From: Phycisphaerae bacterium
GTDB taxonomy: Bacteria > Planctomycetota > Phycisphaerae > Sedimentisphaerales > Anaerohalosphaeraceae
Reading direction: 5' to 3'
Length of the DNA: 34,676 bases
Assembly (NCBI GenBank): GCA_029858345.1
Contig: JAOUFG010000016.1
Location: 1-34,676 of the forward strand
A program made the translations under genes and the position numbers. Under the pieces are notes generated by a model. It was not told the DNA's origin and ran no database searches. It was given only the letters and a program-made list of their open reading frames with translations. Below are positions 18,967 through 28,334 of the stretch, in pieces (position 1 is the stretch's first letter; each line of letters starts with the position of its first letter).

Positions 18967-19064
18967 GGGATCTCTGAATAACTGCCACACCTCGGAGAAA
19001 AACGGGGTTTATGACGCCATAACGCTTGGTGTTTTCGTAATAAACCGAGTTATTCAGAGACCTC
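18967..19064. mobile_element. 98-bp MITE-like element with ~17-bp terminal inverted repeats and 4-bp AAAT target duplication
   Basis: Left GGGATCTCTGAATAACT, right (rc) GAGGTCTCTGAATAACT; AAAT at 18963-18966 and 19065-19068. Confidence 0.7.
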
Positions 19065-19098
19065 AAATATCAGAAAGACGTTTTTTCAATGTAAAATT

Positions 19099-19131
19099 CC
19101 CGTTTTTTTGGTTTTTGCAGAAAAAAACGGG
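19099..19131. repeat. Inverted repeat CCCGTTTTTTT-N11-AAAAAAACGGG
   Basis: Perfect 11-bp arms; lies 3' of the chimeric ORF. Confidence 0.55.
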
Positions 19132-19155
19132 TTTTGGTCCGGTTTTGAAATATCA

Positions 19156-19890
19156 CTATTTTGGTAATGTTTTGGGTTTGAAAATATTCTCCGGAAATTC
19201 AGGATTTATTTTCAGATAGATATTCTTGGTACGGAGGGATCTGTCCGCTTTGGTTGGATCCCATTGTTTTATTTCCTCCGGATACCATTGTCCCTGGGCG
19301 GTTAAAGCATATTGAACAATTTCTCTGATCGTATTTTCACACGAGCTTTCGTTAATTCCCTGCTCCTTGGCTTGGCTATACCAATTTTGATCATCCTGCC
19401 AAGGGGCATCAAATCGTTCTTCCTGTTCAAATCTTTGGCAGATATAGTCCTTCTGAGGATTCAGATAATATCTTTTTAGTGTGGGAGCAATGGCCCAGAC
19501 TTTTTGCACACTGTCAGTAATAGTCTGTCCCTGTGCCGTCGTTTCAAGGCAGATCAAATTGTGCTCTGTTGAGTATTCATTTTCGATGATTTTGAGAGAA
19601 GTGTATCGCGGATCGTTAGATTGTGACGATAGATAAACATCCCATCCCAAATCAGCGACATCATCATCGGCTCGAAAATCATTTCTCAGCGGCGAGTAAC
19701 TTTTTGGCGATTGCTCCCATTTATTTTGTTGGTTTCGACGGCACTGATAGTAGTCTTCGGCCAGAGATCTGTCATGTAAAAGAGCGGTTGCCAACGTCAG
19801 CAGAAAGTCCTTGTATTGGACGTACACGATGCGAAGGGCGTCTTGGTCGCCGTTTTTCATCTGTTGTATAAGCTTTTTCTCGCTGTGCAT
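19156..19890 (-). pseudogene. Chimeric ORF: N-terminal ECF sigma-factor region 2 (~46 aa) fused to the C-terminal part of an unrelated hypothetical protein
   Basis: LIQQMKNGDQDALRIVYVQYKDFLLTLATALLHDRSLAED is sigma-70 region 2-like and ends abruptly; the remaining ~200 aa have no sigma region 4. Confidence 0.6.
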
Positions 19891-20019
19891 CCGGTATCCT
19901 ATTTAACAAGGCCTTCGGTACTATAACGCTTTGAGGGGGCGGTTTGGTATAAAGAATTTTAAAAATTTTTAGTTGGGGTGATTGTAAATTGCAAAAACAG
20001 GTTGATATGATGCGTCTGG

Positions 20020-20040
20020 ACCCCGGATCAAGTCCGGGGT
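20020..20040. repeat. REP-like hairpin ACCCCGGA-TCAAG-TCCGGGGT
   Basis: Perfect 8-bp stem. Confidence 0.65.
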
Positions 20041-20053
20041 GACAAAATGAAAC

Positions 20054-20086
20054 AAAAAAGCCCGGGTTCGTGATGAATCCGGGCTT
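20054..20086 (-). terminator. Rho-independent terminator downstream of the EF-G-like gene
   Basis: On - strand: AAGCCCGG...CCGGGCTT followed by TTTTT. Confidence 0.75.
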
Positions 20087-20123
20087 GGATAGCGATGTTT
20101 AAATGCCGCAGGATAACCTCCTC

Positions 20124-20157
20124 GTCGCTTCGCGACACTCCCCCTTGGCAGGGGGAG
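20124..20157. repeat. Double hairpin GTCGC-TTC-GCGAC + CTCCCCCT-TGGC-AGGGGGAG
   Basis: Two adjacent perfect inverted repeats. Confidence 0.7.
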
Positions 20158-20168
20158 AGTTAAAGGAG

Positions 20169-22205
20169 TTATTCGTGTTCGGCTTCTTTTTCTTTCTTGT
20201 ACTGGTCGATGACCTGCTGCTGGATGTTCGGCGGGGTTGGCTCATAGTGGCTCAGTTCCATCGAGTAACTGCCCTGACCGCCGGTAACGCTCTTGAGTTG
20301 GCTGTTATAATTAGAGACTTCACTCAGCGGCACCTGGGCCTTAATCACCATCATACCTCCGGGCAGCATGTCCTGTCCGCTGACCCGACCGCGCCGGGAG
20401 GCCATGTCGCCGGTGATATCGCCCATATTTTCAGCAGGGATGGTGATTTCGATACTGACAATCGGTTCCAGCAGCGAGGGCCTTGCCTTGCTCAGGGCGT
20501 CAATGAAAGCGCCTTTGCCTGCGGCACGAAACGCCACTTCCTTGGAGTCCACGGGGTGGTACTTGCCGTCATAGACCGAAACCTTGACATCCTGCATCGG
20601 GAATCCGGCGACATAGCCGTTGTCCATGACATCGTTGATCCCCTTGAGAATGGCCGGCTCGAACTGTCCCGGAATTGAACCGCCGAAGATGTCCCAACTG
20701 TATTCCAGTGACGGATCTGAATCGCGTTCGAGCGGCTCAATACGGAGATAGACTTCTCCAAACTGACCGGCACCGCCGGACTGCTTTTTATGGCGGTAAT
20801 GGCCCTCACCCTTGCCGGTAATCGTCTCACGATAGGGAATTTTCGGGGGTTTGGTGTTGACATGCACTTTATAACGGTTTTCCAGCTTGCTGAGCATCAC
20901 CCGCAGGTGCAGGTCGCCAAGACCGTTAATAACCAGTTCCTTCGTCTGGGAGTCGCGGGAAACCTTAAAGCAGGCGTCTTCGTCAGTCAGTTTTTCAAGC
21001 GCCGCGCTGATTTTATTTTCGTCGCCGCGAGCGGCCGGTTCGAGGGCTAATGCAAACATCGGCTTGGGTACGGGGACCATCTCGAATTTGCCGGAAAACT
21101 TTCCATTGTGGACGAGGTCGCCGATATGAAGCTCGTCAATCTTGGCCAGCGTGGCGATATCACCGCATTCACCGGTTTCGATTTCTTTGACTTCGGCACC
21201 CTGCATTTGAAGAGGATGACCCGGACGAATGGGCTTTTTGGCATCGTTAACAAGCAGTTGTGTGCCGGTATCCAGCTTGCCGCTGAAAATACGGATCGAA
21301 GCGTACTTCATATTTGAACGCGAATCGAAGCCAACACGAAAAACAAGGCCTGCGAAAGGCCCGTTCGCGTCGGATTTGATTTCGATTGTTTCTTCGCCTT
21401 TAATCAGCTTTGCCGGAGGAGCATCGGCTGGAGAAGGCGTACAGTTGGTGATCAGCGACAACAGTTCCTTGATGCCGATTTCCTTGCGAGCATTGGTAAA
21501 GACGATCGGGACGATGGTCCCGGCCAGCATGGCCTTGACAAAGACTTGGGGCACCTTTTCCGGGGACACTTCTTCGCCGCCGAGATAGGCCTCCATCAGT
21601 TCGTCGTCGGCTTCGATGACACTTTCCAGAAGTTCCGTGTATGCGTCTGCCGGGCTCATCACGGGCGACTCACCTTCCTGTGTTTCAAGGCAGTTGATAA
21701 CAGCCGATTTGTCAGTTGTCGGCAGGTTGGTGCAACGGCACTGTGAGCCAAATGTTTCCTGTATCTGCCCGATCAGTTCGGTCAAATCTGCATTGTCCGA
21801 ATCCATTTTGTTGATAACAATGATTTTGGCTTTGTTTGCATTGGTTGCGGCCTGAAACAGTTTGCGGGTGTTCATTTCGATGCCCGCGGCGGCACTAATG
21901 ACGATCACTGCCGTTTCCACCGCCGGAATACTGACAAGTGCCGGGCTGACAAAATCCGGATAACCCGGAGTGTCAATAATGTTAATCTTCTTGCCTTCAT
22001 AGTTTACATGCATCAGGGCCGAGTGGATCGAATTGCCTCGTTCCTTTTCTTCATCGTCAAAATCGCCAACGGTGTTTTTTTCGTCGATGCTGCCCAGTCG
22101 GTTGGTGGTGCCGGTGGTGTGCAGAATCGCCTCTGCCAGCGATGTTTTGCCGCTGCTGCCGTGCCCTAAGAGCACGATGTTACGGATGTCCTTGAGATTT
22201 GCCAC
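20169..22205 (-). CDS. Elongation factor G-like GTPase (EF-G2/FusA2 type)
   Basis: GHGSSGKTSLAEAIL, NIIDTPGYPDF, INKMD, GKGEGHYRHKKQSGGAGQFGEV, C-terminal EF-G domain V. The switch-like EERGNSIHSAL departs from the canonical RGITI. Confidence 0.9.
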   Translation of the reverse strand: MANLKDIRNIVLLGHGSSGKTSLAEAILHTTGTTNRLGSIDEKNTVGDFDDEEKERGNSIHSALMHVNYEGKKINIIDTPGYPDFVSPALVSIPAVETAVIVISAAAGIEMNTRKLFQAATNANKAKIIVINKMDSDNADLTELIGQIQETFGSQCRCTNLPTTDKSAVINCLETQEGESPVMSPADAYTELLESVIEADDELMEAYLGGEEVSPEKVPQVFVKAMLAGTIVPIVFTNARKEIGIKELLSLITNCTPSPADAPPAKLIKGEETIEIKSDANGPFAGLVFRVGFDSRSNMKYASIRIFSGKLDTGTQLLVNDAKKPIRPGHPLQMQGAEVKEIETGECGDIATLAKIDELHIGDLVHNGKFSGKFEMVPVPKPMFALALEPAARGDENKISAALEKLTDEDACFKVSRDSQTKELVINGLGDLHLRVMLSKLENRYKVHVNTKPPKIPYRETITGKGEGHYRHKKQSGGAGQFGEVYLRIEPLERDSDPSLEYSWDIFGGSIPGQFEPAILKGINDVMDNGYVAGFPMQDVKVSVYDGKYHPVDSKEVAFRAAGKGAFIDALSKARPSLLEPIVSIEITIPAENMGDITGDMASRRGRVSGQDMLPGGMMVIKAQVPLSEVSNYNSQLKSVTGGQGSYSMELSHYEPTPPNIQQQVIDQYKKEKEAEHE

Positions 22206-22537
22206 AGTTCATAACCTCCATTATCATTCTGGTCACAATCGTCTCTTTATATAAAAACCTGAAGTTTACACGACTGCTCGAATGCAGGCAAGGAAAAAAC
22301 TACATTCCCGGCGAAATACACGCAGAATTGTAATTTTTGGATAATAGGCGATACGGCAGGACTTCTTTTGTGTCGGTTTATCAAATTCTCCCCGATTTGC
22401 AAAACCGAAATATCCATACTGACAAGAAGAAAGGCAGAAGGTACGAAGATGCATATAAGTTTAGTAGCGATTGTTATTGTCGGTTGTGTGCTGCCTGTTA
22501 CGGTGATTTCGGCCGTTAATGAAGGGTATCGGATGCG

Positions 22538-23389
22538 TTATAAGGATGTCCTGTTTTCCGATTTCACATCTTTAACGGTTTCGACCGCATTTGTTAACTT
22601 GCCATCAATTGCCATATCCCGATAGGGGGCGGCAGGGTCGTAGAATGTCTCGCTTAGATCGATGGTGTTGATCGTCAGGCCCTCTTTATGGTCGGAAAGC
22701 TGAGCGATGATCCGTCCATCCGGCTGGATAAAGCAGGACGGGTACGGGCAAAACCACCCGCAGGAGTTGGTCATACTCACCCGGAAACCGTTGTTGGCGG
22801 CATTGGCCTGCATGGTCTGCTGCATGATCTCACTGTGAACACTTGGGCCTTGTTGCCGGGCATTGTAGAAGGACTGAAAGATACATTTAACCCCGTCCTT
22901 ATACAATGCCCGATACAGTTCAGGAAATCGCAGGTCAAAACAGATCAGCAGCGAGCATTTGACACCATTGATTTCAAAATGGACGAAATGATCGCCCGGC
23001 GTATAATTGTCAAAATCGATTCCGGTACAGAATCGCTTATCGTAACGATCCACCAGTTTGCCCTCCGGCGAGACCAAGTAAAGCGAATTGTGCGGTTTGT
23101 TCGGTTCGGTCAGCCGATGACTGCTGCCCAGAACAACCCACACCCCCAATTGCCCGGCCAGTTCGATGATTTCCAGCGTTTTTTCTTTGAGCAGATCCCA
23201 ATTATAACCCTCGAACGAAGCAAAATCCACGCCCGCATAACCGCTGAGGGCGCATTCGGAAAAATGTACAACCTCAGCATCCTTTTCCGCGGTCTCCCGC
23301 ATCAACGCAACGATGTGGCCGGCATTGGCCTCTACATCGGCACTGACCGAAAACTGACACGTCGCGACTTTTAAGATTCCTTCGGGCAT
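22538..23389 (-). CDS. Carbon-nitrogen hydrolase (nitrilase superfamily)
   Basis: FSECALSGYAG (Glu), YDKRF (Lys), LLICFDLRFPELYR (Cys). Confidence 0.88.
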   Translation of the reverse strand: MPEGILKVATCQFSVSADVEANAGHIVALMRETAEKDAEVVHFSECALSGYAGVDFASFEGYNWDLLKEKTLEIIELAGQLGVWVVLGSSHRLTEPNKPHNSLYLVSPEGKLVDRYDKRFCTGIDFDNYTPGDHFVHFEINGVKCSLLICFDLRFPELYRALYKDGVKCIFQSFYNARQQGPSVHSEIMQQTMQANAANNGFRVSMTNSCGWFCPYPSCFIQPDGRIIAQLSDHKEGLTINTIDLSETFYDPAAPYRDMAIDGKLTNAVETVKDVKSENRTSL

Positions 23390-23404
23390 ATTACTGATCC
23401 TGCA

Positions 23405-23899
23405 TTATCGCAATACTTTAGCATAAAGACAGCAATCGTGGTACACATCACCAATTTTGAGATATTTTTTCATCGTACCTTCTTTTTTATAGCCAGACTT
23501 GATCACAACCTTGCAACTACCTATATTGTCCTTGGCCGGGGCAATTTCGATACGTACAATGTCTATATTCTCAATGATAAACTTTTCCAGTAACTGAACG
23601 CTTTTCGTGGCAATTCCTTTATTCCAGTATTTGTGATCCACGAAATAACCAATTTCACAGATATAAGGGAACTGTTGGTTTATCTTGATTCCCGCGCCTC
23701 CGACATGCTTTCCATTGGCCAAAACAGCAAAGTTGTACTGACTTTTTTCTTTTTGGAGCTTTTTCATCATCCTAAGGAAGTCCTGCTCCTCCTTCAATGT
23801 TTTCGGCTTGGCGGGGAAGTATGTGAAGTTTGGATGCGAAAGGATCTCCAAGTATCTCTTTGCATCGGAAATACGAGGATTTCGAAATTCAACTTTCAT
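23405..23899 (-). CDS. GNAT family N-acetyltransferase
   Basis: GGAGIKINQQFPYICEIGYFVDHKYWNKGIATKSVQLLEKF; DNIGSCKVVIKSGYKKEG. Confidence 0.85.
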   Translation of the reverse strand: MKVEFRNPRISDAKRYLEILSHPNFTYFPAKPKTLKEEQDFLRMMKKLQKEKSQYNFAVLANGKHVGGAGIKINQQFPYICEIGYFVDHKYWNKGIATKSVQLLEKFIIENIDIVRIEIAPAKDNIGSCKVVIKSGYKKEGTMKKYLKIGDVYHDCCLYAKVLR

Positions 23900-23947
23900 T
23901 ATTTAGTGCCCCTATTTTTTTCTCTAAGCCCTCTGTGGCTATAAATC

Positions 23948-24955
23948 TTACTCCAATCCCATCGTCTCCGGCAGGTCGAACTGGATGTTCATGTTCTGAA
24001 TCGCCTGGCCGGAGGCGCCTTTAATCAGGTTGTCAATCACCGAAAACACAACGACTTTGCCTTTGGCAACCGTCGGGAAAACATGGCAGTAATTGCTCTT
24101 GGCGACATTTTTAACGGCAGGGGGCTTGCTCAGCACCTGCACGAACGGTTCATTTTTATAAAAGTCCTGATACAGTTCCATCACCTGTTTCGGCGTTATA
24201 TCGTTGGACGGATCCGAATAGGTACTCGAAACAATCCCCCGGTCGAACGGTCCGACGTGCGGCTGGAACAGCAGTTTCACGGGCTTGCCGGCAACCATCG
24301 AAGCGACCTGCTCCATTTCCGGCATGTGCCGATGGACACCGACGCCGTAGGGATAGATATTCTCGTTCATATACGGAAAATGGAACAGCAGCGAGGGATT
24401 CTTGCCGCCGCCGGAAACACCGGTTACGGAACTGACGACAATTCCACTGGTCTGGATCAGGCCTTCTTTCAATAGTGGCGCCAGTGCCAGCGACGCCCCG
24501 GTTGGGTAACAGCCGGGATTGGCCACAAGATTTTTGCCCTTGATCTCGCTGCGGAACAGTTCCGGCAGGCCGTAAGCGGCCTTTTCGATATTATCTTTGT
24601 CCGTATGCGGCTGATAGTATTCTTCATAGACCGCAACATCTTTGATCCGGTAATCGGCGCTGAAGTCGATAACCTTGACGCCGGTGGCCAGCAGCTTCGG
24701 CACGAAGCCCATCGAAACCTTGTGCGGCAGACAGCACAGGGCCACATCGGCCTTAGACGCCAGGATATCCAGGTCCAGCGGTTCGATCATCATATCCAGC
24801 CGTCCGGCAAGCTGGCCGAAGGTCGCGGCCACATGCCCGCACTCTTCGGGCAGGGCGGTCAGATAGGTTACTTCCGCCTGCGGATGCCGCAGGATGATCT
24901 CGATGGACTCAACGCCCGTATAGCCACTGGCTCCAATGATTGCGACTCGTATCAT
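23948..24955 (-). CDS. argC: N-acetyl-gamma-glutamyl-phosphate reductase
   Basis: GASGYTGVESIEIILRHPQ, VANPGCYPTGASLALAPL, GVSGGGK, HRHMPEMEQ. Confidence 0.94.
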   Translation of the reverse strand: MIRVAIIGASGYTGVESIEIILRHPQAEVTYLTALPEECGHVAATFGQLAGRLDMMIEPLDLDILASKADVALCCLPHKVSMGFVPKLLATGVKVIDFSADYRIKDVAVYEEYYQPHTDKDNIEKAAYGLPELFRSEIKGKNLVANPGCYPTGASLALAPLLKEGLIQTSGIVVSSVTGVSGGGKNPSLLFHFPYMNENIYPYGVGVHRHMPEMEQVASMVAGKPVKLLFQPHVGPFDRGIVSSTYSDPSNDITPKQVMELYQDFYKNEPFVQVLSKPPAVKNVAKSNYCHVFPTVAKGKVVVFSVIDNLIKGASGQAIQNMNIQFDLPETMGLE

Positions 24956-24970
24956 TTTGTACCCTTTCAA

Positions 24971-24993
24971 TAACGCCGACTTCCAGCCGGCAG
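24971..24993. repeat. REP-like motif TAACGCCGACTTCCAGCCGGCAG, copy 2 of 2
   Basis: Matches 13751-13773 except two positions in the stem. Confidence 0.6.
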
Positions 24994-25042
24994 CTTATTC
25001 TCTATAATCTCTGTGTTCTCTGTGTTCTCTGTGGCAAATCAT

Positions 25043-25069
25043 AAAAAAAGCCGCCCGTTCCGGCGGCTT
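25043..25069 (-). terminator. Rho-independent terminator after rpsI
   Basis: On - strand: GCCGCCGGAACGGGCGGC followed by TTTTTTT. Confidence 0.8.
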
Positions 25070-25099
25070 ATTGTAATCGGTACATTCCAGTAATGCAAA

Positions 25100-25591
25100 T
25101 TAACGTTTCGAGAACTGGAAGCTTCTGCGTGCTCCGGGTTTGCCGGGTTTCTTACGCTCAACCATACGGCTGTCGCGCGTGAGGTATCCGGCATCGCGAA
25201 GGGTTTTCAATAAGCCGGGGTCGTAGTTCTTCAATGCCCTGGCGATACCCAGCATGGTTGCTCGGGCCTGACCGCTGGTTCCGCCACCCTTGACGTTGAC
25301 AAACACATCGAGGGAGCCGAGGGTATCGGTGGCTTTGAGCGGAGCGGCTACCGCATTGCGGTCCTGAATCTGGCTGAAGTATTCGCTTACTTCACGGTCA
25401 TTGATCTTAAGCTGGCCCTTGCCGGGCTTGACGCGGACACGGGCAACGCTGCTTTTACGACGGCCGGTTCCCCAAATGAACCCACCCATGTCCGGCGTTG
25501 CGGGCTTGGCGGTTACGACCGGAGCCGCGACAGGTGCATCGCTTACCAAATTCGGATCGATCAGCGGACTTTCGTTCTGTATATCAGTCAT
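25100..25591 (-). CDS. rpsI: 30S ribosomal protein S9
   Basis: [64 protein letters not shown]. Confidence 0.96.
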   Translation of the reverse strand: MTDIQNESPLIDPNLVSDAPVAAPVVTAKPATPDMGGFIWGTGRRKSSVARVRVKPGKGQLKINDREVSEYFSQIQDRNAVAAPLKATDTLGSLDVFVNVKGGGTSGQARATMLGIARALKNYDPGLLKTLRDAGYLTRDSRMVERKKPGKPGARRSFQFSKR

Positions 25592-25678
25592 ATATGCTTT
25601 CCGTACTCTTTTTAATGTTTACGACTCAAATTATTTTTTCCTATGCGAGTAAGCAACTTGTCAACAAACGCTATAACC

Positions 25679-25708
25679 TACTCGCAAAATCTACCACCCT
25701 AAAGGGTG
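25679..25708. repeat. Partial copy of the dispersed ~90-nt repeat, in the rplM-rpsI spacer
   Basis: TACTCGCAAAATCTACCACCCTAAAGGGTG resembles the end of the 2509-2595 copy. Confidence 0.6.
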
Positions 25709-26137
25709 TTACAATTCCATTTTCTGCGGCTGCTGAGCGGCGTGATCATGGGCGGGGCCGCTGTACACTTTCAGCTTTTTATACATCTGCGCTCCCAGGG
25801 TGTTTTTGGGCAGCATGCGTTTAATGGCCATCTCGACAATGCGTTCGGGGTGCCGCTCCATCATCCGTTTGTAAGGGATGATTTTCTGGCCGCCGGGATA
25901 GCCGCTGTAACGCTGGTATTCTTTGGTGTCGGCTTTGTTGCCGGTAACCTGCACCTTGTCGGCATTGACAACAATCACATAGTCGCCGGTATCGACGTGG
26001 GGCGTGTATGTGGGTTTGTCCTTGCCCATCAGGGCCACGGCAACCTTGACCGCCAGGCGGCCCAAAACGGCTCCATCAGCATCAACGATTCGCCAGTTAC
26101 GCTGGACAGTCTCATTTTTCTCTAAAAAACTCTTCAT
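25709..26137 (-). CDS. rplM: 50S ribosomal protein L13
   Basis: RNWRIVDADGAVLGRLAVKVAVALMGKDKPTYTPHVDTGDYVIVVNADKVQVTG. Confidence 0.96.
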   Translation of the reverse strand: MKSFLEKNETVQRNWRIVDADGAVLGRLAVKVAVALMGKDKPTYTPHVDTGDYVIVVNADKVQVTGNKADTKEYQRYSGYPGGQKIIPYKRMMERHPERIVEMAIKRMLPKNTLGAQMYKKLKVYSGPAHDHAAQQPQKMEL

Positions 26138-26268
26138 GCTTAATAGCTCGTCATAATGATATAGTATTTCCACGATTTCATTGAAAGCGAGTTATTATAA
26201 CGGCTTAGGTGTGGCTGTCAACCCTGAATTTTTGCGAAAAAAATAAAAAAATGGGTAAATTTCACGAT

Positions 26269-27438
26269 TTAAGACTTTATAAAGCAGCGTGAGGTCTCCG
26301 GAATCAGCTTTTTGTATAATTCAAGCAATTCCTTGTCTTGATTTTCCCAGTCCATGGGCCGCCGGGCCTGCAGGTCGCCATTGGCGGGGATGTCCCAGAC
26401 GGTTTTTTCCTGTGTGAGGCCGGTTTCGGTGCCGTAATAGATAATTTTGGGGCCGGGCAGGGAAAACTGGACCCCGGCGGCTTGTTTGAGCTTTTCGGTG
26501 TCCTGACCCGATATGAACAAAAACCGGTCCATATCATGATTGTCCAGAAATGTGGCCAGGTAAAAGTCCGGCGGGAATCTTCCAATGTGTTTTTGGCATT
26601 TGGCAAGGGCGGCATCCCGGTCGATCTTGCCGTGGGCCAGTTCCTCCATGATCAGCCGGCACTTGAAATCCAGCACGCCGTCCAGTTCACCGATATAGTC
26701 TTTGTACAGTGCTTCGGGGGCCTGACCTCGCAGCCAGATGCGGTATTTATGACGCACATTGATGGTATTCAACTCACGAAAGCGGATCCCCATCAGCCAG
26801 GCCTCGCCAATAAGGACGCAGTCCGGGTAGTCGGCCTTGATCTGTTGTTGAAAGTCCTGCCAGAAATCGTGGGTCGGGCCGATGCAGTGATCCAGCCGGA
26901 ATCCGTCGATGCCCAGCGACAGCCAGTATTTGGCGGCATCGATGATATGTCTGCGGGCAGGGGGGTATTGCAGGTTGAGCTTCGGAATCTCCGAAAAACT
27001 CAGGAAGCAGAGGTATTTGCGGGGCCACTTTTTGAATGTGAACCACGGAAAATAGTCACTGGTCCTGTCCGCTTGGGCGGCTTTGAAAAAGCGATGCTCC
27101 CGTGAGCAGTGGTTGGGGACAAAGTCGGCGATGATCTTTATGCCTGCGGCGTGGGCCTTGCCGATTAGTTCGTTGAGATCATCGAGCGTGCCGAAATGCG
27201 GATCGACCTTGAAAAAGTCCGTGACGTGATAGCCGTGATAGGCGCTGGTTTCGCAGAAGGGCGACAGCCAGATGGTATTGGCGCCGAGGTCGCGGATGTA
27301 GCCGAGTTTATCGATGATCCCTCGCAGATTGCCGCCGATGAACTCCGGCCGGTCCCAGCGCTGGGGCTTCGTATAACCCGCAAACCGGTCGATGAGAATA
27401 TGATACACAATCGCGTTTTTGAACCAACCCGTACCCAT
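26269..27438 (-). CDS. Alpha-amylase family glycoside hydrolase (GH13), cytoplasmic
   Basis: FVPNH, GFRLDHC, GEAW, FLDNHDM conserved regions. Start at 27438 preferred. Confidence 0.9.
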   Translation of the reverse strand: MGTGWFKNAIVYHILIDRFAGYTKPQRWDRPEFIGGNLRGIIDKLGYIRDLGANTIWLSPFCETSAYHGYHVTDFFKVDPHFGTLDDLNELIGKAHAAGIKIIADFVPNHCSREHRFFKAAQADRTSDYFPWFTFKKWPRKYLCFLSFSEIPKLNLQYPPARRHIIDAAKYWLSLGIDGFRLDHCIGPTHDFWQDFQQQIKADYPDCVLIGEAWLMGIRFRELNTINVRHKYRIWLRGQAPEALYKDYIGELDGVLDFKCRLIMEELAHGKIDRDAALAKCQKHIGRFPPDFYLATFLDNHDMDRFLFISGQDTEKLKQAAGVQFSLPGPKIIYYGTETGLTQEKTVWDIPANGDLQARRPMDWENQDKELLELYKKLIPETSRCFIKS

Positions 27439-27642
27439 GCCGTTTTTTTTACCACGGAAGCCACCGAAATACACGTAAAATATTATCTGAGGGCCATAGC
27501 CAAAAAAATTCAAGAATTCGCAACAAATTTATGCGTCGGACCCATGCCCCGCACCAAAAACAACATTCCTATCGGACGCACTTCACATGGCTGACGGAGT
27601 CATTGAAAAACATGGGTGAATCGAGTATAATATGCTCAGATA

Positions 27643-27739
27643 TACCCTTAAGGGTAGTAAATTCCCGCGAGTAAATTCGTAACTTATCCCGATGTATCGG
27701 GACTACTCTACATAGCCGCGTAGAAACGGGAATTTTCAA
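27643..27739. repeat. Dispersed ~90-nt structured repeat, copy inverted relative to 2509-2595
   Basis: TACCCTTAAGGGTAGTAAATTCCCGCGAGTAAATTCGTAACTT...CTACATAGCCGCGTAGAAACGGGAATTTTCAA matches the reverse complement of 2509-2595. Confidence 0.8.
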
Positions 27740-27770
27740 TCGTGATTGGTATACATGTTTTACGGGGGGT

Positions 27771-27959
27771 ATGAAAATGACCAAGTTTGTCGAATGCCGA
27801 GTCATCGACTCGAAGCCGACGGACAGGCCGCGGCGGGCTGAGCAGGTGGCTGCTGTCACACGCCGAAAACGAGATAAAAAAACCACCGTGCCGAAATTCG
27901 TTGCCGATCTGTACCTGCGCCTCGATCCGGCAGGGCCGCAACTGAATACGGTTGTGTAA
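27771..27959 (+). CDS. Small hypothetical protein (62 aa)
   Basis: ORF with a G-rich stretch just upstream; basic N-terminal half. No recognised family. Confidence 0.4.
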   Translation: MKMTKFVECRVIDSKPTDRPRRAEQVAAVTRRKRDKKTTVPKFVADLYLRLDPAGPQLNTVV

Positions 27960-28015
27960 AGGCCCGCATGCTTTAAAACAACGCCGACCGCTTATGAGCC
28001 AGACAAAATATCATC

Positions 28016-28213
28016 CTATATGCCGGGAATCGCTTGCTCTGCCGCCGAAAGTTTCAGCAGAACAACCTGGAGCGTTTCCTGCTGTTGTTTCAGCCGGGCC
28101 TTGAAATCCCGATCGTCGGTGTGGGAAATCTCCGTGTGCAGGTCGGATAAACAGGTCTTAAGAACCATTTCCAACTCGGTCGCTTCGGCGTCTGTTAAGT
28201 TGATCGTCTCCAT
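28016..28213 (-). CDS. Small hypothetical protein (65 aa, acidic, helical)
   Basis: METINLTDAEATELEMVLKTCLSDLHTEI...; AAGGAG Shine-Dalgarno upstream of ATG 28213. Confidence 0.6.
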   Translation of the reverse strand: METINLTDAEATELEMVLKTCLSDLHTEISHTDDRDFKARLKQQQETLQVVLLKLSAAEQAIPGI

Positions 28214-28334
28214 GGCCGTCTCCTTAATGGACTCATTGATCATACAGCACTTGGTGAAGCTACCTATCATTATACCATTTTTGGGATGCTTAAATTCACA
28301 AAAACAAAAAAAAGTCGGCAGATGGCTTAAAATT

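Noticed and set aside
20103-20678. 191-aa + strand ORF antisense to the EF-G-like 3' end
   Set aside because: Starts within a REP-like palindrome and overlaps a clear EF-G gene.
22368-22625. Small + strand ORF (MHISLVAIVIVGCVLPVTVISAVNEGYRM from about 22449)
   Set aside because: The first part looks like a signal peptide, but the rest is antisense to the nitrilase. Could be a truncated remnant but not supportable.
22688-23374. 228-aa + strand ORF antisense to the nitrilase
   Set aside because: Shadow ORF; the nitrilase catalytic triad is on the - strand.
26338-27105. 255-aa + strand ORF antisense to the GH13 amylase
   Set aside because: Antisense shadow ORF; amylase motifs are unambiguous on the other strand.
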